Assembly (NCBI GenBank): GCA_011125455.1
Contig: VKHO01000023.1
Coordinates: 1 to 59,400 of the forward strand
Length of the DNA: 59,400 bases
Source of the DNA: Chlamydiales bacterium STE3
GTDB taxonomy: Bacteria; Chlamydiota; Chlamydiia; Chlamydiales; Parachlamydiaceae
Direction: 5' to 3'
Shown: positions 8,685 to 16,700 of the stretch, in pieces
Position numbering within the stretch: the stretch's first letter is position 1
Layout: each line of letters starts with the position of its first letter
Made by a program: the position numbers and the translations under genes
The notes under the pieces: model-generated
The model's input: only the letters and a program-made list of their open reading frames with translations
What the model was told of the DNA's origin: nothing
Databases searched by the model: none

Positions 8685-10406
8685 ATGATCTCAGAAGTTC
8701 AACCTTCTAGCAGCAGCATTTTATCTTGGCGCCTAGGCGATTTAGAAACGGAATGCAAAAAAATCAATTATAATAGAGATGGGAGTAGACAAGTTAGATT
8801 CACAAAAATCTTACAAAGATTTCAAGAAGATATTAAAAATATTACTGAAAAGACAGAATTAATAGAGCTTCGCAAACGATTTTGGGTAATCGAAGCAAAC
8901 GTAGCCGTTGATATTAAAAAGCGTCCTGATTTCATTGCATATCTTACTGACACTGAAAAAGAAATAGATGATTGCTTTGAAATTGTTCAGCGTTTAGAGG
9001 AAATTCAAAAAAAGCTACTTTCTTCTACGGGTGAACGTGATCTAGCCTCCTTAAACACCTCTACAAAGAAAATTGAAAGGCAAATTTCAAGCAATCTACT
9101 GCCTATTTATAAAAAAATTATTGAAGAGTGTGAAAGATGCTATAAAGAGAAGCTTTTTTTTAATCATCTAGGACATTGCAGTGAGGGTCAGGATAGTATA
9201 CCAATTCACGAAAAGCCTCAATCCTACGCAAAATGCGAGGATAATAAATCTATATATCCTATCCTCTCTTTAGATGGTGGAGGTGCCCGAGGCATTATTC
9301 CTGCCTCAGTGTTAGTAAAAATTGAAAAAATAACACAAGAACCTATAGCAAAATTATTTAAATTAATTGGAGGAACATCAACAGGAGGGATTTTGGCCCT
9401 AGGGCTCACTAAACCGCATAATGATGACCCAAAGCGTCCGCAATATACAGCTGAAGACCTTTTAGATATGTATACACAGGAACATTCTGAAATTTTCCGG
9501 AAAAATTCCGATTGGGCTCCTCTACCTGCTGATTTAGAATTGAATAAAAAAATTTCTTGGTTATTAGATCACCCCAAATATAAAGATCCATCAAAATTCT
9601 TTACTAGAAAATTAGGTGCTAATACTCGTCTATCTTCAGCATTGACTGATGTAGTGGTGATAGCTAATACTTCTGATGAAATCCTACGTAAGTTTCGCAG
9701 CATAGGTGTCAGTGAGCTTTCTGCAGTTGCTTCGGTTACCTCAGCAATTTTTGGCGGACCTCTATATACGATTCCTTCACACGATGATATTCCTAAAACA
9801 GTTCAACTTTATACCCGAAAAGGGCTGAAAACTTTTTCCTATCGTTTGCAAGATTTAAAAGCAGGATATCTCGTTCAGTTGCCGCATCAAATTTCCTTCG
9901 TGAATAGAGGAGATTTTCCTATGCATCATGTTGCTACAGTCACTTCTGCTGCCCCAACGTATTTTCCTCTTGTCGAAGCAAAATACAAAGTAACGGAAAG
10001 AACCCAAACAACAAACTTTCTCATGGATGGTGGTGTTTTACAGAATAATCCCACATTACCTTGTGTATTTGAAGCCCTTGATAGTGGGCACAAAAAAGAG
10101 GATTTGTTTTTGCTATCTCTTGGCACCGGAGGTAATGATAGCATGCTTCCTCGCAATTATAGTGGTTGGCTAGACGTATGGTCTGACATAACTCAACCCC
10201 ATTTTGAAACACAAAATATTATGTCCTCTATGATAGAAGATCGTTATTATCGTTTTCAATATGAGTTCGAAAATCCAGCTCCTCCTCTTGATGACGTGAG
10301 GCCAGAAACTATTGAGTTTCTTAAAGATTGTGGAAAGCAATTAGTAGAAGAAAATGAGGATAGCATTCGAGCTATCTGTAAAGTATTAAAACCTGATAGC
10401 ATTTGA
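8685..10406 (+). CDS. Patatin-like phospholipase with a helical N-terminal extension
   Basis: Patatin-family lipid acyl hydrolase (phospholipase A2-like Ser-Asp dyad), 573 aa. The oxyanion-hole motif DGGGARG is at 197-203, the nucleophile motif GTSTG at 230-234 (Ser232), and the dyad aspartate in DGG at 448-450, all intact. Residues 1-185 are an extra, charged, predicted helical/coiled-coil region of unknown role. There is no signal peptide, so if it reaches the host it would need a type III or similar route. AAGGA precedes the ATG. The long insert between the two catalytic motifs (about 235-445) fits the plant-patatin-like subgroup. It stands alone, with an rhs relic upstream. The fold and catalysis are sure; an effector role is inference. 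Confidence 0.88.
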   Translation: MISEVQPSSSSILSWRLGDLETECKKINYNRDGSRQVRFTKILQRFQEDIKNITEKTELIELRKRFWVIEANVAVDIKKRPDFIAYLTDTEKEIDDCFEIVQRLEEIQKKLLSSTGERDLASLNTSTKKIERQISSNLLPIYKKIIEECERCYKEKLFFNHLGHCSEGQDSIPIHEKPQSYAKCEDNKSIYPILSLDGGGARGIIPASVLVKIEKITQEPIAKLFKLIGGTSTGGILALGLTKPHNDDPKRPQYTAEDLLDMYTQEHSEIFRKNSDWAPLPADLELNKKISWLLDHPKYKDPSKFFTRKLGANTRLSSALTDVVVIANTSDEILRKFRSIGVSELSAVASVTSAIFGGPLYTIPSHDDIPKTVQLYTRKGLKTFSYRLQDLKAGYLVQLPHQISFVNRGDFPMHHVATVTSAAPTYFPLVEAKYKVTERTQTTNFLMDGGVLQNNPTLPCVFEALDSGHKKEDLFLLSLGTGGNDSMLPRNYSGWLDVWSDITQPHFETQNIMSSMIEDRYYRFQYEFENPAPPLDDVRPETIEFLKDCGKQLVEENEDSIRAICKVLKPDSI

Positions 10407-10610
10407 TTAAGTGATCAGAAAACTGTGTTGAATAATTCAGTTTAGCGAAAGGGCTTCTTTTTGGGGTGTGGTAAGATGTTAATTCTTCCCATTTAATTTA
10501 ACAGATAAAATTTAAATTAAATAATGGAATTGACCTTGCCCCCTGAGTCTATCCAGAGTCAAATAGAGCACTTCTTTACAAGCTTGCTCAAAAAAAAGTG
10601 CTGGCCAACC

Positions 10611-11205
10611 TCAGGCTAGGGCCTTCAATACTCGCCCGCCATCATTTAATGTATTAACTTCCACTTGAGGTAATTCTTGAATAAATCTGTGAGCAATTTC
10701 CGCTATAGCAGGTAATATCCCAGCTTTAGCGTATATTTCATCGGTAACTTCAGGGCAAAGATCTCAGTAATTTAAACTCCCTCTGGCTCTCACTGCAACA
10801 GCAACATCAAGATCTAATACGCCATATCCTTTTTCATTAACATAAAGAATAATTTGCACATTCTTTACGGTAAAAAATTTAAAAAAATGGCCGTGTTTCT
10901 TCATTATTAGTAACCAATTGCACCACATCTTGGCTGATAGCAAGTAATACCTTGCTATGAGTACTCTTGGACATAGGCCCCTCCCTGTCAAAAACTAAAT
11001 TAAGCTTTCTAATTGGCTCTCCTCGCATCGACGCTTCAGAGCTTGAAGGCCTATGATGGTATTTTACGACCCGTTTTAGTGCAATCAGCTAAAATAGGGT
11101 ACGCTAGCTCTTCTTCTTTATGAACAGTAATTATTGGAATTAGGCATAAGTGGCCCCGCCAAAGCTAAAATTAGCATTAATGGAATCATAAGCAACTGTA
11201 CCATA
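10611..11205 (-). pseudogene. Decayed copy of the rhs-linked small membrane protein
   Basis: The minus strand can be read as a third copy of the 182/187-aa family found at 12320 and 13178. It has an N-terminal membrane anchor (MVQLLMIPLMLILAL), then LADCTKTGRK, LLAISQDVVQLV and FTVKNVQIILYVNEKGYG. Several frameshifts and stops (for example after NNYCS near 11120, and a TGA at 10769-10771) make it a pseudogene. Its tail after SLNY differs from the other copies (EVTDEIYAKAGILPAIAEIA, ending near 10611). It lies directly downstream of the shortened rhs gene, as in the intact pair. Confidence 0.7.
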
Positions 11206-11206
11206 A

Positions 11207-11770
11207 TTACATGGATTTTCCTCCGCTATTAAGATAGTTAGTCAAGTGTTTTCTTAGTTTATCTTTAAAAACTGGGCTAAACATGGAACTGTCCCTGTAA
11301 GAAACATCCGAATGCAAAGGAGGCATCTCAACCTTATGGCTAATTCTTTGCAGTTCCCTAAAATCGCCCCGTGGCACCCCATCTCTGTGAGGGTCTGCTA
11401 GATGATGCATAACATCTGCGCAAGTTTCAGTATAAATATACGCTGCGGGACTGACTGCCACAATAAAAATGCGCTTGCGAAGACTATTGGGATAGTCGAT
11501 GAGAGCGTTACGCGTAGGGATAGCTCCTTGGCTATGGCAAGTTTGAAGATACATCGTATCAGAGGGGTTATTCTCGAAAAAATTATTCCACTCCTTATGC
11601 AATAATTTTAATGGAGTAGTGAAACTATGGTGAGGGTTTGAAAAAGAATCGCTATTAGCTAAAGGAAACTGCTCGCCATTAGGTTTAAGAGTTGCCCTAA
11701 AATCATACTGAGGACTTCCTTCAACATGGAAAGCCCAACACATCAATAAGGCAAAAAATATCTTTAACAT
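11207..11770 (-). CDS. Internally deleted YD-repeat protein: signal peptide joined to hydrolase half-domain
   Basis: A 187-aa protein whose first ~38 residues (signal peptide MLKIFFALLMCWAFHVEG, then QYDFRA and GEQFPLA) match the start of the 1795-aa rhs product, and whose remainder from about residue 47 matches its last ~140 residues. Roughly 1,600 residues, all the YD repeats and the first part of the C-terminal domain, are missing, yet the frame is intact. The nucleophile-type motif CHSQGA is kept. The start at 11770 matches the intact gene (AGGATCTTT before ATG); an in-frame ATG at 11809 is less likely. It may be a free secreted hydrolase fragment or a young pseudogene that still reads through. 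Confidence 0.6.
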   Translation of the reverse strand: MLKIFFALLMCWAFHVEGSPQYDFRATLKPNGEQFPLANSDSFSNPHHSFTTPLKLLHKEWNNFFENNPSDTMYLQTCHSQGAIPTRNALIDYPNSLRKRIFIVAVSPAAYIYTETCADVMHHLADPHRDGVPRGDFRELQRISHKVEMPPLHSDVSYRDSSMFSPVFKDKLRKHLTNYLNSGGKSM

Positions 11771-11814
11771 AAAGATCCTTGATCTAAAAAATAAAACTTC
11801 ACAGATCATAATAC

Positions 11815-11999
11815 TTATTTTAAATAAAGCTCAATCTAACTTTTAATTTGACAAAAGAAATGACAAAGGAGAATAGAGGGGATAAAATAGTTAGCGGGGA
11901 TTATCCCCTCATTAATTTTTTCGGACAAAAAAGTTCTCACAGGAAAATGCTAGCAAAATAGCCAGTATCTTAATAACCCTTTTAAATGTAAGAAATCCC
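11815..11999. repeat. Duplicated rhs-ohr intergenic block, copy 1
   Basis: The spacer between the rhs-type start and the divergent ohr-type start. It is nearly the same as 19151-19339 and 22787-22953 (shared ATTTTAATTTGA, TAGCAAAAAAGTTTTGACAG-like and AATGCTAGCAAAATAGCC stretches). In this copy the -35-like hexamer has changed to CTCACA. Confidence 0.75.
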
Positions 12000-12308
12000 A
12001 TGCTGAGAATGTCCTTTATGCAACTCGCTCAGCTGCGACAAAAAGGACGTGACGGACGCTCCCAAGTAAAAAATGGCAACCTTGATTTCAAGATAAGCAC
12101 TCCAAAAGAGCTTAAGAGTACAGGAGTTTTATCCTTTTTGATATTCGTCGCTTTTATCGATAAAGCAACAAAACTGTCATTGGGAGAATGTGAGCTGGAA
12201 AAAATTTTAGATGATATCTCATCACTTACATCTGCTCTTTGGGAAGTGGAGAATAAGTCAAAAACAGGTTGTGATGCAAAAGATTTAATACTAAGGCAGA
12301 AGTGCTAA
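12000..12308 (+). pseudogene. Truncated ohr copy joined to an unrelated tail
   Basis: An open frame of 102 residues. The first ~38 codons correspond to the 5' end of ohr (GRDGRSQVKNGNLDFKISTP, then KEL), with a shifted and altered first ~17 residues. From about 12115 the sequence no longer matches ohr and codes for an unrelated tail (KLSLGECELEKILDDISSL). Neither Ohr catalytic cysteine is present, so it cannot be a peroxidase. It may be a fused relic or, less likely, a new expressed chimera. Confidence 0.6.
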
Positions 12309-12319
12309 CAATATGTATA

Positions 12320-12883
12320 TCAAGTTGAGTTCTCTGAGCCATTATCCTCTTGAGCTGCTTCTAAGGCCTCTTCGTAGGTTTCTTTGATATCCTGTTTATA
12401 TCCATATTTTTTATCTGGGTCAAAAGTTCGGTAATTTAAATTTCCACCTAGTATCTGTGCAGCACAAATTTCAGGATCATAAATTTTTCTAAAGTCTTTG
12501 CCATTAACATACAGAATAATCTGCACGTTCTTCACGGTGAAAGGTTTTTCAAATAAAAAAGGCTGTATTTCTTCATTAGCATTAACCAATTGCACCAAAT
12601 CTTGGCTGATAGCAAGTAATAGCTTTCTGAGAGTCTTTTTTGGCATAGGCCCTTCCATATCAAAAGCTAAATTAAGCTTTCTAATTGGTCCTCCTGGCAT
12701 TGAAGCACCAGATCCTGAAGGCCTAAGATGATATTTTTCACGACCCATTTTAGCGCAGTCAGCTAAGATTGAATACACTAACTCTTCTCCTTTTGAACAG
12801 TAATTATTGGAATTAGGAATAAATGAGCCCAGAAAAGCTAAAATTAACATTAAAGGAATCATAATTAACTCCCATATAATCAT
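12320..12883 (-). CDS. Small membrane-anchored protein linked to rhs (paralogue 2)
   Basis: A 187-aa protein of the same family as the product at 13178-13726 (well over half identical by eye: KYHLRPSGSG, MPGGPIRKL, KKTLRKLLLAISQDLVQLV, FTVKNVQIILYVN, KETYEEALEAAQED). Residues about 5-21 form a hydrophobic anchor or uncleaved signal, so the rest should be periplasmic. I do not recognise the family. Because each copy directly follows an rhs hydrolase end on the same strand, an immunity, inhibitor or chaperone role is a reasonable guess. Here the upstream rhs is only a relic (12890-13108), so this copy is an orphan. Confidence 0.7.
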   Translation of the reverse strand: MIIWELIMIPLMLILAFLGSFIPNSNNYCSKGEELVYSILADCAKMGREKYHLRPSGSGASMPGGPIRKLNLAFDMEGPMPKKTLRKLLLAISQDLVQLVNANEEIQPFLFEKPFTVKNVQIILYVNGKDFRKIYDPEICAAQILGGNLNYRTFDPDKKYGYKQDIKETYEEALEAAQEDNGSENST

Positions 12884-12889
12884 ATTGCT

Positions 12890-13108
12890 TTTCCTTTGCT
12901 ATTAATATAGCTAGTAAAGTGTTTTTTTCTTTTTTGTATAAGGAGGACTAAGGATGATATGATCCCTGTAGGGCGCATCCGGGTGCGAAGGCAACGACCC
13001 CTACTGTATCCCAAACTCTTTCTAGGCCTTTAACATCGACTCTTGTCCCTAAACCTCTTCTAGCGGTTGCCAAGTAATGGTAAACCTTAACACATGTCGT
13101 GCTAATTA
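12890..13108 (-). pseudogene. Relic of the rhs C-terminal end
   Basis: About 220 bases that align to 13738-13935, the last ~65 codons of the intact rhs gene (shared GGACTAAGGATG, GCATCCGGGTGCGAAGGCA and CCAAACTCTTT-type stretches), with indels that break the frame. It lies just upstream of the 187-aa paralogue, so 12320-13108 is a tandem duplicate of 13178-13935 in which the hydrolase end has decayed. Confidence 0.65.
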
Positions 13109-13177
13109 GATGTGATCTCTAAAAAAAGGAAAATAGCATAAAGGGAAGTATGAACAATATTTACCTCAAGGTTGGTC

Positions 13178-13726
13178 TCATAAGTCATTATCCTCTTGAG
13201 CTGCTTCTAAGGCTTCTTCGTAGGTTTCTTTGATGAATTGTTTAAAGCGACGGTCATTATCTGGATCTAACGTTCGATAACTTAGATTTCCCCTAGAAAT
13301 CTCTGCTACAGCAATATCAGGATCGAAAACATCATACCCCTTTCTGTTAACATAGAGGATAACCTGCACGTTCTTCACGGTGAAAGGTGGTTCAAATAAG
13401 AATGGCTGTATTTCTTCATTAGCAGTAACCAACTGCACCAAATCTTGGCTGATAGCAAGTAATAGCTTTCTGAGAGTTTTCTTAGGTACAGGTCCTTCCA
13501 TATCAAAAGATAAACAAAGTTCACGGATTGGTCCACCGGGCATTGCTACCCCAGATCCTGAAGGTCTAAGATGATATTTTTCACGAACTAGCTTAGCTCC
13601 TTCACCTAAAGTAGAATAAACTAGCTGTTCTCCCTTTGAACGATATTGATTTGAATTAGGAATAAATAACCCCACAAAAGCTAAAATTAAAACTAATGGA
13701 ATCATAAGCAACTTTACCATAATCAT
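13178..13726 (-). CDS. Small membrane-anchored protein translationally coupled to rhs (putative partner/immunity)
   Basis: A 182-aa protein whose start overlaps the rhs stop by four bases (ATGA), so the two are almost certainly co-translated. Residues 4-22 are a hydrophobic anchor (VKLLMIPLVLILAFVGLF). The rest is predicted soluble and periplasmic, with a conserved PSGSG.AMPGGPIREL region (about 55-70) and an acidic C-terminal tail (EEALEAAQEDN). No family recognised. Position and coupling argue for a partner of the hydrolase: immunity, inhibitor, chaperone or secretion aid. Two further copies exist at 12320 (intact) and 10611 (decayed), each tied to an rhs end. Confidence 0.75.
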   Translation of the reverse strand: MIMVKLLMIPLVLILAFVGLFIPNSNQYRSKGEQLVYSTLGEGAKLVREKYHLRPSGSGVAMPGGPIRELCLSFDMEGPVPKKTLRKLLLAISQDLVQLVTANEEIQPFLFEPPFTVKNVQVILYVNRKGYDVFDPDIAVAEISRGNLSYRTLDPDNDRRFKQFIKETYEEALEAAQEDNDL

Positions 13727-16700
13727 ATTGATTTTCCTCCGCTACTAAGGTAATTAGATATGTGAGTAGCTAATTTGTTTTTATAAGTTGGACTAAGGAT
13801 GGTATGATCCATATGGGGAGCATCCGGATGCGAAGGCAGCACCTCTACAGTGTGCCTAACTCTTTGTAGCCCCGCAAGGTCGATCCTTGGCACCCCATCT
13901 CTATGAGCTTCTGCTATATAGTGAAAAACCTTAGCACAAGTCTCAGTATAAATATACGCTGCGGGAGCGACTGCCACAACAAAAATGCGTTTGCGAAGCT
14001 CATCGGGATAGTCAAGGAGAGCGTTACGCGTATGAATCGCTCCTTGGCTATGACAAATATGGAGATACATCGCATCGGGGGGACAATTTTCGAAAAAATT
14101 ATTCCATTCTTGATGCAATAGTCTTACTGGAGTAGTGGCAATATATCTAAGGTTTAACATGGATTCGATCGTATCTACCCCGTTCCCCCTCGAAGCATTA
14201 TGCGTTAAGTGGAAATTGTACCCTCCTCCGATATCTGATAGATTATTAGCAGTCCCCAACGCGTCTTGCTTATTATTACCCATGCCGTTGATAAAGCCCA
14301 TTCTCATGTGTGGTTCTTCATAACGGCCTAAGTCGAGCAGACTTGAACCACCCCCATTAATCCGACTCTTAAACCCTGAAAAGTCTAATCTATTGAGCGC
14401 CAAAAGCCCCCCGGCATAGTGGCTATAGGATTCAAAAGAATCACAATAGGAAATTTTAGGCAGTTCTAAATCGGTAAGTAAGCCATAGAGATCAAAGTGG
14501 GTTAACGGACTATTAGAAACGTAAGAATAGAGGTTTGGCCCATCTTCATGCCCAAGAGGATCCTGTGTCGTCCACCTCCCCAAAGCACAGCTATAATAGC
14601 GATTTCCGAAATAAGTAAACTGCGTCTCTTCATCAAAACGTTTAGAACAAAAGCGCCAAGGATTATCGATAGCAGAGGAATTCTTAGTATTTCCCCGACC
14701 ATCAAAAATAGTAGTTTCACCAAAAGCAGTGTAACGGTAACTTTCTGCTACCTGGCTATTGCTATTAACTAAAGCGACAATGTTTCCACTTAAGTCATGA
14801 AGCGGCGCAAAAACAGCTCCCTTGATTTCAACAGCTACCGCCGCGCCGATTTCCGCTCCAAAGCCATTACCAAGGACGCGCAACTGCACAATGCACCCAT
14901 TTTCTATAGCCCCTATTTCGTTCTGATCATCATACAAGAAATAAATCGTTTTCCCGTCTGTAGTTTTAGAAATCCGCCGATTAAAGCTATCATAAACGTA
15001 GGTGGTCGCATGTCCATTTGTCGTCGTTGAAACAAGGCGCCCCAAAGCATCATAGCTGTATTCTGTCATGTCTTGAAGTGAGCTTCGACGCATAAGGTTT
15101 CCATCAGAATCATACACATACTCATTTGTCCCATCTGATAGAATTTGGTTCAAATCATTGAGCGCATACTCTACCTGGTCCTTGGCACACCGATTAAATA
15201 CAGAGTCGTAAAGGTAGGTATGGGAGACATGCCCCGTCTCTGAAGTGAGTTGTGAAAGCGCATCATAAGAAAAGGTTTTGGTTAAAAAGCCTTGAGGATC
15301 TCGAGATTCTTTTTTCAGCAAATTATCTAAACAGTCGTAACCGTCAGCCGGGACCGACTCTTCAGTGAACTCTGTTTTTAACCCTACTAATCGATCCTTA
15401 AGGTCAAAGGAACGGCTCAGTTCCCCTGTTTGCAAGAGGAGAGTTTCCTTCAAGGCATTGCCTGAATTATCGTAAACATCATAGGAGTGACAATAGCGCT
15501 CCTCTTTTGAGGTGGAGAGCCGAGAAATCTTTTTTAACAAAGAACCTTCATAAAAATATTGAATAAACGTACTGTCAGGCAGTTCAAGAAGAACAACTCG
15601 ACCCAACAAATCATAGGAATACTTAAGGCGGAGATCCCCTAATCTCTCCTCTGCAAGGTGATCATTTTCATCATAAACCCTTTGTAAGCCCGCTCCGGAG
15701 ATGCCATCAAAGCTACTAATAAGACGTTGAGCCTGATCGTACTCATACTCATAAGCAAAGCCATCCGCTACATAGCTTTTAAGCAATCCACCAGGATGGT
15801 AGGTATGGAAGATGTTCTGAGCACTTGGCTTTTCAATGACAACAAGTTGCCCGCTTTGATTGTACTGGTACCTTGTCGTTTTTTGCTCGGGAGAAGTTAG
15901 TGCCTCTACATTTGATATCACCTGGTCCATAGCATTATAGGTGCTATAGGTGATGATCTGTTTTCTTGATCGATCTGGATTAATCACTGTCTCGACAGTT
16001 TTGCAAAGATTCCCTTTAAGATCGTAAAAAAACTCTCGCAACTGAAGAGTTTCTCCGAAAGGGTCTTTTCTTTCATATAACGCATCCCGCCCTAAAGCAT
16101 TTTTAACCATAAGCGTCACATTGCCCTGAGGGTCCACTGATTGAGTAGCGAAAACTTTTTGGCCTAATGAGTTGTAATAATCAAAAATCACATGCATTCG
16201 GGTCACATTGCCGACGGGATCAATCGCTTCTGAAATAATGCCATGAGTGTTGTAGCGCTTCTCTTCAACTTTGGCTACTCCGTTCTCCCCATAGGTCACA
16301 GTTTTGATACAATGGCCATCGTGATCGTAGGCATAGTGGATCAGTGATTCAACGTCGCCAACTGAATTTTCTACGCTTTCCGCAATTTTTCGATTGAGTA
16401 AGTCATAGCTATAGCGTTTTATGACTGCTTCTGTTTCAGAGTAGTAGGACAATTGGGTAACCATCCGTCCCAGAACATCATATTCATAGGTTTCAACATA
16501 ATCCCCCTTCTTAGTCATGACTTTTCGCCCATAATGATCATAGGAATAGGTCGTTATGTGGCCTAATGCATCAGTTTCAGAAAGCAGATTAACGACACCA
16601 TAGGTTGCGCTTGTTGTCCAAAGCAGTGAGCTATCCGGCGCATAGAATTCTGTCTTGACCACACGATCTTGATAATCAAGTCTGTAGATGGTCTTACAAC

